Source of the DNA: Mesorhizobium tamadayense
Lineage (GTDB): Bacteria > Pseudomonadota > Alphaproteobacteria > Rhizobiales > Rhizobiaceae
Assembly (NCBI RefSeq): GCF_003863365.1
Contig: NZ_RQXT01000041.1
Span: 1-64,000 of the forward strand
Direction of reading: 5' to 3'
Length of the DNA: 64,000 bases
The notes under the pieces are model-generated. The model did no database searches. It was not told the DNA's origin and saw only the letters and a program-made list of their open reading frames with translations. Below are positions 33,900 through 42,945 of this stretch, piece by piece. Each line of letters opens with the position of its first letter. Within the stretch, counting starts at the first letter, position 1. The translations under genes were made by a program, and so were the position numbers.

Positions 33900-34538
33900 A
33901 TGGCAACGCGACCGATCAGCCCTGAGGACCATGACCGCATCGCCGCGGCGATCCGCGTTGTGGAAGCAAAGACCGACGGCGAGGTATACTGCGTCGTGGC
34001 GCAATCCAGCGACGGCTATTTCTTCCCGGCCGCGTTCGCGGGTGCGCTCGCCACGCTTATCGTTAGCCTCGCGGTGGCCTACGGGCTGGAAGCCTCGTGG
34101 CTGACCATCCGTCTGCCGCATTTCGTGCTTGCCCAGCTTCTGGCGCTTGGCTCCGTGCTGGTGCTTCTATGGGCGCTGCCCGGCTGGCGCATCCATCTTG
34201 TGCCGAGACGGCTGCGCTACCAGGCGGCGCACGCCAATGCGATGAAGCAGTTCCTCGCCCGCAACGTCCATCGCACGAGCGCGCGCACCGGCGTGCTGAT
34301 CTTTGTCTCCATCGCAGAGCGCTATGCCGAGGTGGTCGCCGATAGCGGCATCAATTCAAAGGTCGGGCAGCATGTCTGGGACGGCGTGGTGCGCGAGCTG
34401 ACCCGGCACGCCGGCGACGACCGTCTCGCCGACGGCTTCGTCCAGGCGATCGAATCGGTCGGCGCGGTGCTCGCCGAGCATTTCCCGGTCACCGCCGGCG
34501 ACACCAACGAGCTTGACGACCACCTCGTCGAAATCTGA
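33900..34538 (+). CDS. Second TPM-domain membrane protein
   Basis: A 212-residue protein with an N-terminal TPM start (ISPEDHDRIAAAIRVVEAKT, DGEVYCVVA), two hydrophobic segments (about residues 45-62 and 75-100) splitting it, and the domain remainder RTSARTGVLIFVSIAERYAE and KVGQHVWDGVV. It begins six bases after the first TPM gene. Third member of the lemA-TPM-TPM operon. Confidence 0.87.
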   Translation: MATRPISPEDHDRIAAAIRVVEAKTDGEVYCVVAQSSDGYFFPAAFAGALATLIVSLAVAYGLEASWLTIRLPHFVLAQLLALGSVLVLLWALPGWRIHLVPRRLRYQAAHANAMKQFLARNVHRTSARTGVLIFVSIAERYAEVVADSGINSKVGQHVWDGVVRELTRHAGDDRLADGFVQAIESVGAVLAEHFPVTAGDTNELDDHLVEI

Positions 34539-34682
34539 GAGCCAGCCTGTAAACGCTACTCTGCCGGACGCCTGACGCGATTTTCTGCGCTTCCGATGCT
34601 CACGGACCCGAAAGTCCGCTGCGCTTCGATTCTCGAAAATCACGTCATCCGCCTCGGCAGAACGCATTTCCAGGCCGGCTCT
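34538..34682. repeat. Family E long palindrome, copy 1
   Basis: Outer arms GAGCCAGCCTG and CAGGCCGGCTC, then CTGCCGGACGCCTGACGCGA...TCACGTCATCCGCCTCGGCAG, ATTTTC...GAAAAT and a central GTGCTCACGGAC/GTCCG block. About 145 bases can fold on itself. The same inner sequence recurs at 51797-51942. Confidence 0.75.
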
Positions 34683-34781
34683 ACCTAGTCTCACCAGCGT
34701 GTCGTCTCCTTGTGCGAAAGCGCCGGCGCGACAGAGCGGACTCTTTGCAAGCGGACGAAGCGGGTCTATGGTTAACAAATC

Positions 34782-35288
34782 ATGAACACGCTGACGATCG
34801 ACATCCGGAAAGCCGACCCTCGCGATGCAAGCGCCATCGCGGAAGTGCATCAGGAGGCTTGGCGCGGAGCCTATTCCGGCATCATCCCGCACCGCACGCT
34901 GACGGCCATGATCAATCGCCGCGGCCCCGACTGGTGGGCGAACGCGATTCGCAAGGCGGCAACGGTGCTGGTGATCGAGATCGGCGGCACGGTCGCCGGC
35001 TATGCCACGATCGGCAAGAACCGCGCCCGCGAGCTCAGGCAGCAGGGCGAGATCTACGAGCTTTACCTGCGCCCGGAATATCAGGGCATCGGGCTCGGCA
35101 GCCGGCTGTTCAAGGCGGCGCGGGCGCGCCTTGCCGACCATGGTCTCCGGGGCCTGGTGGTGTGGGCGCTGGAAGACAACTACAATGCTTTAGCCTTCTA
35201 TGCCGGCAATGGCGGCCGCGACATCGCCGAAGGCGTCGAGATCTTCGAGCAGAAGGCGCTGAAGAAGGTGGCCTTCGTCTGGGAATGA
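34782..35288 (+). CDS. GNAT-family N-acetyltransferase
   Basis: A 168-residue acetyl-CoA-dependent acetyltransferase. Motif A is LYLRPEYQGIGLGSRLFKAA (about residues 93-112); the N-terminal IRKADPRDASAIAEVHQEAW and GGTVAGYATIG are also typical. The acceptor substrate is unknown. It is monocistronic; no strong ribosome-binding site precedes ATG 34782. Confidence 0.9.
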   Translation: MNTLTIDIRKADPRDASAIAEVHQEAWRGAYSGIIPHRTLTAMINRRGPDWWANAIRKAATVLVIEIGGTVAGYATIGKNRARELRQQGEIYELYLRPEYQGIGLGSRLFKAARARLADHGLRGLVVWALEDNYNALAFYAGNGGRDIAEGVEIFEQKALKKVAFVWE

Positions 35289-35342
35289 CGGGCCCCGGCT
35301 AAGTTGCGTCGCGGCAGGCGACGCTCCTTAGGTCTTTGTTTT

Positions 35343-35393
35343 GATGCATGTGGCCCTCCCAAAACCGCTGCGCACTTTTGGGCGACATGCATC
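35343..35393. repeat. Family C hairpin, copy 4
   Basis: Arms GATGCATGT (35343-35351) and ACATGCATC (35385-35393), then CCC AAAACCGCTGCGCACTTTT GGG in the middle. Same core as the other family C copies, different outer stem. Confidence 0.8.
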
Positions 35394-35508
35394 AGGTTAC
35401 AGGCCATCACAAAGTGTGCGGTCCCATTGGCGCTCCGCACCATTCGCCGCATTGCACCATGACGCTTCGCCCGCTATCGGTTTCCGAAATCGAGAGAGGA
35501 TTTGAGCC

Positions 35509-36042
35509 ATGCGTATCGAAGCGATAGCCACCGGAAAGAATCCGCCCGAGGACGTCAACGTCATCATCGAGGTGCCGATCGGCGGCGAGCCGATCAAGTA
35601 CGAGATGGACAAGGAGGCCGGCACGCTGTTCGTCGACCGCTTCTTGCACACCTCGATGCGCTATCCCGGCAATTACGGCTTCGTGCCGCATACCCTGTCG
35701 GGCGACGGCGACCCGATCGACGTGCTGGTCTGCAACACGCGCGCGCTGGTGCCGGGCTGCGTCATCAATGTGCGGCCGATCGGCGTGCTGATCATGGAAG
35801 ACAATGCCGGCCAGGACGAGAAGGTGATCGCGGTTCCCTCGCCCAAGCTCACGCTGCGATACGAGAACGTCACCGAATACACGCACCTACCGGAAATCAC
35901 CCGCCAGCAGGTGCAGCACTTCTTCGAGCACTACAAGGATCTTGAGCCCGGCAAATGGGTCAAGATCGAGGGCTGGCACGATTCCAAATATGCCAAGAAG
36001 ATGATCGTCGACGCAATCGAGCGGGCGAAGGCAGCTAAGTAG
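35509..36042 (+). CDS. ppa: Inorganic pyrophosphatase
   Basis: A 177-residue family I soluble pyrophosphatase hydrolysing PPi to phosphate, which drives biosynthetic reactions. The signature DGDPIDVLV supplies metal ligands Asp66, Asp68 and Asp71; YEMDKEAGTLFVDRFL and YPGNYGFVPHT are diagnostic. Length is normal. It is convergent with the next gene with no intervening base. Confidence 0.97.
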   Translation: MRIEAIATGKNPPEDVNVIIEVPIGGEPIKYEMDKEAGTLFVDRFLHTSMRYPGNYGFVPHTLSGDGDPIDVLVCNTRALVPGCVINVRPIGVLIMEDNAGQDEKVIAVPSPKLTLRYENVTEYTHLPEITRQQVQHFFEHYKDLEPGKWVKIEGWHDSKYAKKMIVDAIERAKAAK

Positions 36043-36633
36043 TCAGTTATCCACCCGTCCAAAGTCCGGCACCTTGCCGATAACCTCGCGCTTGTCCTTG
36101 CCGCAAGCGGAGCTCTTCGCTTTTTCGTCGGCGAGCTTGCGCGCCTGGTCGTTGGCCTGAGGGTTGCCGGTGGCGAGCACCAGGCCGACGGTGCAGCCCT
36201 CACGCTCCTCCGGCTGCGCCACCTTGGCGACGACTAGCACCTCGGTTGGCTTGTTCTCGTTCTCGGGATTGCTGATCTCGCGGCGGTGAATGACGGCAAA
36301 GGGTACCGCCTTATCGCCGCTGGTTTCGATGCGCCACTCGACTTTCGGACCCGCGGTATTGAGCCCGGAAAAACTCTCCCACACCGCGGTCATGTCGTCG
36401 GAGGGAAAGCCGTAATAGACGGATTCGCGGGCGTCGTCGTAGCCGACCAGCACCGGATAGCCGCGATAGCCGGCGCAGGCGAGGCTCGCCCAGTCGCCGT
36501 CGCCTTCTTGCGCCTGCGCATAGGTGACGCAGTCCTTCTTCCAGTCGAGATCGGTGTAGGCGCTGGAAATGTCGCCGGCACAGGCTGCCTGGGAGAGACC
36601 AGCGAGAGCAAGCGGAACCAAAAGAACACGCAT
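36043..36633 (-). CDS. Secreted protein with four cysteines, unknown
   Basis: A 196-residue exported protein with signal MRVLLVPLALAGLSQAACAG. The mature chain has four Cys (DCVTYAQ, LACAGY, GCTVGL, SACGKD), suggesting two disulfides, and the motif YPVLVGYDDARESVYYGFPS. I do not recognise the family. ATG 36633 is preferred because CGGAG lies nine bases upstream. Its stop codon abuts the ppa stop tail to tail. Confidence 0.75.
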   Translation of the reverse strand: MRVLLVPLALAGLSQAACAGDISSAYTDLDWKKDCVTYAQAQEGDGDWASLACAGYRGYPVLVGYDDARESVYYGFPSDDMTAVWESFSGLNTAGPKVEWRIETSGDKAVPFAVIHRREISNPENENKPTEVLVVAKVAQPEEREGCTVGLVLATGNPQANDQARKLADEKAKSSACGKDKREVIGKVPDFGRVDN

Positions 36634-36677
36634 CGCTGACAACTCCGTTTCAAGCTGCCGGAGCGTAGCGCCAATCG

Positions 36678-37295
36678 TTATTTCTTCAAGCTGGCTTCGA
36701 TCAGCAGATCGGCGTTGCGGGCGACCGACGCCGCTGGCCCGCCGAGGCCGAACAACTGGCCGCTGATATAGGCGCCCTCGATCAGGAGCAGCAGCCCGTC
36801 GCCGAGCGTGTCGGCATCCGCCGCGCCCATCGCCGCGGCCATGGCGCGCAGGCGCCGGCGCAACTCCACTTTGTTGTTCTCGCTCACCACCCGCGCGGGA
36901 TGCCCGTGCTCGGGATATTCGACCGCGGCGTTGGTCATGCCGCAGCCGCGGTAGTCCGGCTTCTGCGCGCGTTTGCCGACGCGGGTGAGGAAGGCGATGA
37001 TCTGGGCGCGCGGGTCGCCCGGATGCGCGTCGACGGCTTCGTCGAAACGCTCCCAGAATTCGAGGTCGTATTGGCGCAGATAAGAGGCGGCGAGCTCGTC
37101 CTTCGACGGAAAGCTGCGGTAGAGGCTGGGCTTGGTAACGCCGGCGCGCTTGACGATCTCGTCGACTCCGATCGCCCGGATGCCCTCGCGGTAGAACAGG
37201 TCGCGCGCGACGCCAAGGATCTTGTCGGCGGCCTTGGGTGCTGGCGTGGCGTGGGTGTCGCTGATCGACGCTTCAATTTTATTGTCCGATGACAT
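36678..37295 (-). CDS. TetR/AcrR-family transcriptional regulator
   Basis: A 205-residue repressor-type regulator. The HTH (about residues 42-62) reads IGVDEIVKRAGVTKPSLYRS with FPSKDELAASYL following. The C-terminal ligand domain has the LLLIEGAYISGQLFG stretch. It is divergent from an MFS gene and almost certainly represses that gene and itself via the inverted repeat between them. Confidence 0.92.
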   Translation of the reverse strand: MSSDNKIEASISDTHATPAPKAADKILGVARDLFYREGIRAIGVDEIVKRAGVTKPSLYRSFPSKDELAASYLRQYDLEFWERFDEAVDAHPGDPRAQIIAFLTRVGKRAQKPDYRGCGMTNAAVEYPEHGHPARVVSENNKVELRRRLRAMAAAMGAADADTLGDGLLLLIEGAYISGQLFGLGGPAASVARNADLLIEASLKK

Positions 37296-37308
37296 TCACC
37301 AAACTCGC

Positions 37309-37372
37309 TTGACAATGTTACTGACCGGTACGTATGTATGGTGCAACTCCATTGCAACGTACCGGTCAGTAA
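37309..37372. promoter_or_regulatory. TetR operator overlapping the MFS promoter
   Basis: TTACTGACCGGTACGT (37318-37333) and ACGTACCGGTCAGTAA (37357-37372) form a perfect 16-base inverted repeat with a 23-base spacer. A promoter TTGACA (37309-37314), 18 bases, TATGTA (37333-37338) overlaps the left arm. Each arm is itself nearly symmetrical around ACCGGT, so two TetR dimers could bind. Confidence 0.8.
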
Positions 37373-37373
37373 C

Positions 37374-38657
37374 ATGATAGCTCAGTCCCGCCCGTTTGGC
37401 CAGCGCTACGCCTTTGTCGTCGTCGCCGTCATCTTCTTCTGCCTGCTCATAGCGGCCGGCCTTCGCTCCGCACCGGCGGTCATGATGCTGCCATTGGAAG
37501 AGAGCTTCGGCTGGCGCCGCGATGTCGTTTCTCTAGCGGCAGCGGTCGGCATCTTCCTCTACGGCCTGACCGGGCCGTTTGCCGCGGCGTTGATGGAGAG
37601 GATCGGGCTGCGCCGCACGCTGCTTGCCTCGCTCCTGATGATGTCGGGCTCTACCGCGCTCAGCCTGCTGATGACAAAGCCGTGGCATCTGCTGATCACA
37701 TGGGGGGTGTTTTCAGGCATCGGTTCGGGCGCGGTCGCGACCGTGCTCGGCGCCACCATCGTCAATCGCTGGTTCAAGACCAATCGCGGCCTGGTGATGG
37801 GATTGATGTCTGCCTCCAGCGCCACCGGCCTGCTGGTGTTCCTGCCACTGCTCGCCTCGCTAGCCCAGTCGGGAGGTTGGAAGCCGGTCGCCATTGCCAT
37901 CGCGATCGCCACCGCTGCTCTCGTGCCGCTGGTCTTTCTGCTGGTGCCCGAGCGCCCGGCCTCTATCGGCCAGGTGCGCTATGGCGCCGAGGCCGACGAC
38001 GTGCCGCCGACATCGCCGGCATCGCAGGGCAATTTCCTGGCGCACACGCTGAACACGTTGCGCCGCGCCGCGGGTACCAGGGTGTTCTGGTACCTGTTCG
38101 CGACCTTCTTCATCTGCGGCTTCACCACCAACGGTCTGGTCGGCACGCATCTGATCGCCTTCTGCGGCGACATGGGCATCGGCGAGGTGCAGGCCGCGGG
38201 CCTGCTGTCGATGATGGGCATCTTCGATCTGATCGGCACGACGCTGTCGGGCTGGCTCACCGACCGCTTCGACCCGCGCAAGCTGCTTGGCGTCTATTAC
38301 GGCATTCGCGGCCTGTCGCTTATCTACCTGCCCTATTCCGGCTTCTCCGCGGTCAGCCTCATCATCTTCGCCGTGCTCTACGGGCTCGACTGGATCGCCA
38401 CCGTGCCGCCGACGCTGAGGCTCGCCAACGAAGCCTTCGGCGACCGCAGCGGCCCGATCGTCTTCGGCTGGATCGTCGCCGGCCACCAGGTGGGCGCGGC
38501 CGCGGCTGCTGCCTTCGGCGGCACGATGCGGGAATTGCAGGGCAATTACGAGCTCGCCTTCCTCATCGCCGGCATGACCGGCATCGCGGCGGCCTGTATC
38601 TCGCTGCTGATCAATACGAGCAAGCCGGCATTCGAGCCGGAGCCGCAGGCGGCGTAG
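37374..38657 (+). CDS. MFS transporter
   Basis: A 427-residue inner-membrane protein with about twelve helices. It opens RPFGQRYAFVVVAVIFFCLL and carries loop motifs such as LTDRFDPRKLLGVYYGIRG in the middle and LPLEESFGWRRDVVSLAAAV early on, like OFA/monocarboxylate-type MFS carriers. ATG 37374 follows the right operator arm immediately, so the 5' leader is only about 25-30 bases and lacks a strong ribosome-binding site. Likely an efflux or uptake carrier induced by the TetR ligand. Confidence 0.9.
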   Translation: MIAQSRPFGQRYAFVVVAVIFFCLLIAAGLRSAPAVMMLPLEESFGWRRDVVSLAAAVGIFLYGLTGPFAAALMERIGLRRTLLASLLMMSGSTALSLLMTKPWHLLITWGVFSGIGSGAVATVLGATIVNRWFKTNRGLVMGLMSASSATGLLVFLPLLASLAQSGGWKPVAIAIAIATAALVPLVFLLVPERPASIGQVRYGAEADDVPPTSPASQGNFLAHTLNTLRRAAGTRVFWYLFATFFICGFTTNGLVGTHLIAFCGDMGIGEVQAAGLLSMMGIFDLIGTTLSGWLTDRFDPRKLLGVYYGIRGLSLIYLPYSGFSAVSLIIFAVLYGLDWIATVPPTLRLANEAFGDRSGPIVFGWIVAGHQVGAAAAAAFGGTMRELQGNYELAFLIAGMTGIAAACISLLINTSKPAFEPEPQAA

Positions 38658-38662
38658 GCGCC

Positions 38663-38823
38663 AATCTCCCCCCTCGAGGGGGAGATGGCCGCGAAGCGGC
38701 CAGAGGGGGTCGCCTCGCGTGAAGCTCCAACACCTTCCGCTACGAGAGATGACGCCGGCGCTCTACGCGAGACGACCCCCCCTCTGTTGCCTTCGGCGAC
38801 ATCTCCCCCTCAAGGGGGGAGAT
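38663..38823. repeat. Family B intergenic palindromic element, copy 4
   Basis: Ends AATCTCCCCCCTCGAGGGGG and CATCTCCCCCTCAAGGGGGG, inner GGCCGCGAAGCGGCCAGAGG and GTTGCCTTCGGCGACATC blocks. Located between the MFS gene and the PhoD gene. Confidence 0.75.
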
Positions 38824-38923
38824 AGCCTTGTTCACTGTTATCAAAACTTCATGATTCCGAGATGCGCCTGAAACATTGAGGCCGGAGTTTGGCGGTCCCG
38901 TTCAACGCCATCCGGAGACAGCC

Positions 38924-40498
38924 ATGAACAAGCTTTCGTTGACCCGCCGCGCTTTCGTCACCTCGGCCAGCGCCTTTGGCCTGGTCGGCGCCTCCGGTCT
39001 CGCGCTGCCTTACTATTCCCGCGCCAGCCAGCGCCCGGCCTTCACCCATGGCGTCCAGTCCGGCGATGTCGACGCCACCTCCGGCATGGTCTGGACCCGC
39101 ACCGACCGCCCGGCGCGCGTGATGTACGAAGTCTCGACGACGGAAAGCTTCGCCGACGCCGTCAAGCTGGCGCCGCTCGATACCTCGCCTGCGAGCGATT
39201 ACACGGTCAAGCGGCTGCTCACCGACCTCGCCTCCGACCAGGACATCTTCTACCGCATGGTCGCGGCCGATCTTTCCGACATCAATGCCGTCTCCGAGCC
39301 GATCGTCGGCCGCTTCCGCACCGCGCCGGCCTCGAAGCGCGACGTACGCTTCGCCTGGTCGGGCGACACCGCTGGCCAGGGCTGGGGCATCGACGAGACC
39401 GGCATGAAGACCTATTCCACCATCGCCAGGCACACGCCGGACTTCTTCCTGCATTCCGGCGACACGATCTATGGCGACGGCGCCATGAAGGACGAAGTCG
39501 ACCTGCCGGGCGGCGGCAAGTGGAAGAACGTCGTCATGATCGACGGCAAGCGCAAGGTCGCCGAGACGCTGGATGAGTACCGCGACCAGTGGAAGTACAA
39601 CATGATGGACAAGCACGTGCTTGGCCTATCCGCCATCTGCCCGACCTTCTATCAGTGGGACGACCACGAGGTGCTGAACAACTGGTCGGATTCGAAGGAT
39701 CTGACCGCCGACAACCGCTACACGGAAAAATCCATCCATGTGCTGGCGGCCCGCGCGGCGCGGGCCTTCCATGAGATGACCACCATCCGCTACGAGCCGT
39801 CCGAGCCCGGCCGCGTCTACCGCAAGATCGCCCACGGGCCGCTGCTCGACGTGTTCTTCCTCGACATGCGCGCCTATCGCGGGCCGAACGGCCCCGGCAT
39901 GGAAGAGACATTGACGCCGAAGTCGCGCATGCTCGGCGAGCAGCAGACGCAGTGGCTGAAGCGCGAGCTCGCGAACTCCAAGGCGACCTGGAAGATCATC
40001 GCCGCCGACATGCCGCTCGGCCTCGTCGTCTGGAACGATAGTGTCAAGAAGGCCGGCGCCGAAGCGGTCAGCAATGGCGACAATGGCGCGCCGAAGGGCC
40101 GCGAGCTCGAATTCGCCGATCTGCTGCGCTACATCAAGAACGCCGGCATCACCAACACGGTGTGGCTCACCGCCGACGTCCACTACACGGCGGCGCATTA
40201 TTACAACCCCGACAAGGCGCAGTTCCAGGATTTCAATCCGTTCTGGGAGTTCGTCTCCGGCCCGATCCACGCCGGCACTTTCGGCCCCAACGATCTCGAC
40301 AAGACCTTCGGTCCGGAGCTGAAGTTCATCAAGGCGCCGACCGCCGAGGAGGGCCAGAACCTGCCGCCGTCAGCCGGTCTTCAGTTCTTCGGGCTGGTGG
40401 ATATTTCCGGCGCCACCGAGCAGCTCACCGTGCGGCTGATGGATCGCGACGACAACCAGCTCTACAAGATCACGCTCGATCCGGTACGGTCGGCGTAG
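38924..40498 (+). CDS. phoD: PhoD-type alkaline phosphatase, Tat-exported
   Basis: A 524-residue exported metallophosphoesterase. Twin arginines at 8-9 (SLTRRAFVTSASAFGLVG) give a Tat signal. The PhoD N-terminal domain (FTHGVQSGDVDATSGMVWTR) precedes the catalytic core with SGDTIYGDG, WDDHEVLNNW and TADVHYTAAHYY, carrying the Fe/Ca ligands. It releases phosphate from diesters and monoesters in the periplasm under phosphate limitation. CCGGAG precedes ATG 38924. No Pho box was recognised upstream, where a family B repeat lies. Confidence 0.9.
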   Translation: MNKLSLTRRAFVTSASAFGLVGASGLALPYYSRASQRPAFTHGVQSGDVDATSGMVWTRTDRPARVMYEVSTTESFADAVKLAPLDTSPASDYTVKRLLTDLASDQDIFYRMVAADLSDINAVSEPIVGRFRTAPASKRDVRFAWSGDTAGQGWGIDETGMKTYSTIARHTPDFFLHSGDTIYGDGAMKDEVDLPGGGKWKNVVMIDGKRKVAETLDEYRDQWKYNMMDKHVLGLSAICPTFYQWDDHEVLNNWSDSKDLTADNRYTEKSIHVLAARAARAFHEMTTIRYEPSEPGRVYRKIAHGPLLDVFFLDMRAYRGPNGPGMEETLTPKSRMLGEQQTQWLKRELANSKATWKIIAADMPLGLVVWNDSVKKAGAEAVSNGDNGAPKGRELEFADLLRYIKNAGITNTVWLTADVHYTAAHYYNPDKAQFQDFNPFWEFVSGPIHAGTFGPNDLDKTFGPELKFIKAPTAEEGQNLPPSAGLQFFGLVDISGATEQLTVRLMDRDDNQLYKITLDPVRSA

Positions 40499-40571
40499 GG
40501 AGAATGCTTCGATAATAGGCGAACGCCGGCGGGAAGGATCGCTACGCTTGCCGCATTCCTATGGCTTTGGT

Positions 40572-40859
40572 TCAATCCGGATAGCAGGCCGCGGGAACGT
40601 TCGGCCACACCGCGCTGTCGCAGTTGTTCGCCTTCTGGCGCTGCTTGAAAGCGGCGCTGACCGGGCCGGTGACGATCGGGTCGACACCGTCGGGGGCGTC
40701 GGCGAACATCTGCTGCGCGGTCTTGGCTTCAGGCGGCTGGATGGAATCGGTCTCTCTCAGCGCCGTCGCCGACTGCGCTACGCCGGCTGCAAGCAGCAGA
40801 CCAAGCGCCGTCCATGCCAAAACCGGGCGCAATCTGGACATCTGATCGGTCATGAACAT
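40572..40859 (-). CDS. Small exported protein, unknown
   Basis: A 95-residue frame with a signal-like N-terminus (LRPVLAWTALGLLLAAGVAQ, cleaved after QSA) and a short mature part having two Cys (NNCDSAVW, AACYPD). No recognised family. Starts at 40859 or at one of two further in-frame ATGs. Convergent to phoD and divergent from typA. Confidence 0.55.
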   Translation of the reverse strand: MFMTDQMSRLRPVLAWTALGLLLAAGVAQSATALRETDSIQPPEAKTAQQMFADAPDGVDPIVTGPVSAAFKQRQKANNCDSAVWPNVPAACYPD

Positions 40860-41054
40860 CGAACTGCCCGGCCCCTCAAAGGTTCCGCCTTGGTTAACGG
40901 AATCATTTCACACCAAGACGTTTAAGAATCAGTGACCATGTATTTGGGGCGCGGCCTCCCCTTTCGCAAATGCGAAAAACCTTGTATGAGCCGCGCAACC
41001 GAAAAAGGCAGCGCCCTTTGGGCCTGCTGCCTGCAACGCTCCCGAGACCAGATC

Positions 41055-42884
41055 ATGAACATCCGCAATATCGCGATCATCGCGCATGTCGACCATGGGA
41101 AAACCACCCTCGTTGACCAGCTTCTGAAACAGTCCGGCGCCTTCCGCGACAACCAGCGCGTCGCCGAGCGCGCCATGGATTCCAACGACCTCGAGAAGGA
41201 ACGCGGCATCACCATCCTCGCCAAGGCGACCTCGGTCGACTGGCACGGCATCCGCATCAATATCGTCGACACGCCCGGACACGCCGACTTCGGCGGCGAG
41301 GTCGAACGCATCCTGTCGATGGTGGATTCGGCGATCGTGCTCGTCGATGCCGCCGAAGGGCCGATGCCGCAGACCAAGTTCGTCGTCGGCAAGGCGCTCA
41401 AGGTGGGGCTGCGACCGATCGTCGTCATCAACAAGATCGACCGTCCGGACGCCCGCCACATCGAGGTGGTCAACGAAGTGTTCGACCTGTTCGCGGCGCT
41501 CGACGCCACCGACGAGCAGCTCGACTTCCCGATCCTCTACGGCTCGGGCCGCGACGGCTGGGTCTCGGAAAACCCGGAAGGCCCGAAGGACCAGGGCCTG
41601 GCGCCGCTGTTCGACCTCGTCGTCAAGCATGTGCCGGCGCCGACCGTGCATCCCGGTCCGTTCCGCATGATCGGCACCATCCTGGAGGCCAATCCGTTCC
41701 TCGGCCGCATCATCACCGGCCGCATCGAGTCCGGCTCGCTGAAGTCCAACCAGGCGGTCAAGGTGCTGCATCATGACGGCACCCAGATCGAGACAGGCCG
41801 CATTTCCAAGATCCTCGCCTTCCGCGGGCTCGAGCGCCAGCCGATCGAGGAAGCGCAAGCAGGCGACATCGTGGCGATCGCCGGCCTGTCGAAAGGCACC
41901 GTCGCCGACACATTCTGCGATCCGGCCGTGACCGAGCCGCTGCACGCGCAGCCGATCGACCCGCCGACCGTGACGATGTCCTTCCTGGTCAATGACAGCC
42001 CGCTCGCCGGCACCGAGGGCGACAAGGTGACCAGCCGCGTCATCCGCGACCGCCTGCTGCGCGAGGCCGAGGGCAACGTCGCGCTCAAGATCGAGGAATC
42101 GCCGGAGAAGGATTCCTTCTTCGTCTCCGGCCGCGGCGAGCTGCAGCTTGCGGTGCTGATCGAGACGATGCGCCGCGAAGGTTTCGAAATCGCCGTGTCG
42201 CGGCCGCGCGTCGTCATGCAGAAGGGCGAGAACGGCGAACTGCTGGAACCCGTCGAGGAAGTCGTCATCGACGTCGACGAGGAGCATGCCGGCGTCGTCG
42301 TGCAGAAAATGTCGGAGCGCAAGGCCGAGATGGTGGAACTGCGCCCCTCCGGCGGCAACCGCCAGCGCCTCGTCTTCCATGCGCCGACGCGTGGGCTGAT
42401 CGGCTACCAGTCGGAGCTGTTGACCGACACGCGCGGCACCGCCGTGATGAACCGGCTGTTTCATGCCTACGAGCCGTACAAGGGCGAATTGCCCGGTCGC
42501 ACCAACGGCGTGCTGATCTCCAACGAGCAGGGCGAGTCCGTCGCCTATGCGATGTGGAACCTGGAGGACCGCGGCCCGATGGTCATCGATCCGGGCGTCA
42601 AGGTCTATCAGGGCATGATCATCGGCATCCACTCGCGCGACAACGACCTCGAGGTCAATGTGCTCAAGGGCAAGAAGCTCACCAACATCCGCGCCGCCGG
42701 CAAGGACGAGGCGGTCAAGCTGACGCCGCCGGTCCGCATGACGCTGGAACGCGCGCTGGCCTGGATCCAGGACGACGAGCTGGTCGAGGTGACGCCGAAG
42801 ACCATCCGGCTGCGCAAGCTCTATCTCGACCCCAACGAGCGCAAGCGCTTCGAGAAATCGGCCAAGGTGATGGGCGCGGCGTAA
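41055..42884 (+). CDS. typA: Ribosome-associated GTPase TypA/BipA
   Basis: A 609-residue translational GTPase of EF-G-like build. G motifs: AHVDHGKTT (residues 10-18), ERGITI, DTPGHADFGGE and NKIDRPDA; domain II and C-terminal domain follow, ending KRFEKSAKVMGAA. It binds ribosomes and helps 50S assembly and stress growth. ATG 41055 gives normal length; an in-frame extension to 40932 has an unlikely sequence. The leader contains a hairpin (GGCAGCGCCC...GGGCCTGCTGCC, 41007-41031) that might affect translation. Confidence 0.96.
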   Translation: MNIRNIAIIAHVDHGKTTLVDQLLKQSGAFRDNQRVAERAMDSNDLEKERGITILAKATSVDWHGIRINIVDTPGHADFGGEVERILSMVDSAIVLVDAAEGPMPQTKFVVGKALKVGLRPIVVINKIDRPDARHIEVVNEVFDLFAALDATDEQLDFPILYGSGRDGWVSENPEGPKDQGLAPLFDLVVKHVPAPTVHPGPFRMIGTILEANPFLGRIITGRIESGSLKSNQAVKVLHHDGTQIETGRISKILAFRGLERQPIEEAQAGDIVAIAGLSKGTVADTFCDPAVTEPLHAQPIDPPTVTMSFLVNDSPLAGTEGDKVTSRVIRDRLLREAEGNVALKIEESPEKDSFFVSGRGELQLAVLIETMRREGFEIAVSRPRVVMQKGENGELLEPVEEVVIDVDEEHAGVVVQKMSERKAEMVELRPSGGNRQRLVFHAPTRGLIGYQSELLTDTRGTAVMNRLFHAYEPYKGELPGRTNGVLISNEQGESVAYAMWNLEDRGPMVIDPGVKVYQGMIIGIHSRDNDLEVNVLKGKKLTNIRAAGKDEAVKLTPPVRMTLERALAWIQDDELVEVTPKTIRLRKLYLDPNERKRFEKSAKVMGAA

Positions 42885-42908
42885 GGCGCCTTTCCCGTAG
42901 CAGTCATC

Positions 42909-42945
42909 AAAGGAGGGAGCACGGGCGTGCTCCCTCCTTTCTTTT
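42909..42945 (+). terminator. Rho-independent terminator of typA
   Basis: A perfect 14-base stem AAAGGAGGGAGCAC (42909-42922) and GTGCTCCCTCCTTT (42927-42940) with a GGGC loop, followed by CTTTT. It serves typA; its A-tract also makes it possibly bidirectional for the DUF1062 gene ending at 42944. Confidence 0.88.

Noticed and set aside
33731..33940. Proline-rich minus-strand frame
   Set aside because: Antisense of the Gly/Ser-rich tail of the TPM protein.
40929..42632. Minus-strand frame of 567 codons opposite typA
   Set aside because: Antisense shadow, no start signal and no family features; typA on the plus strand is unambiguous.
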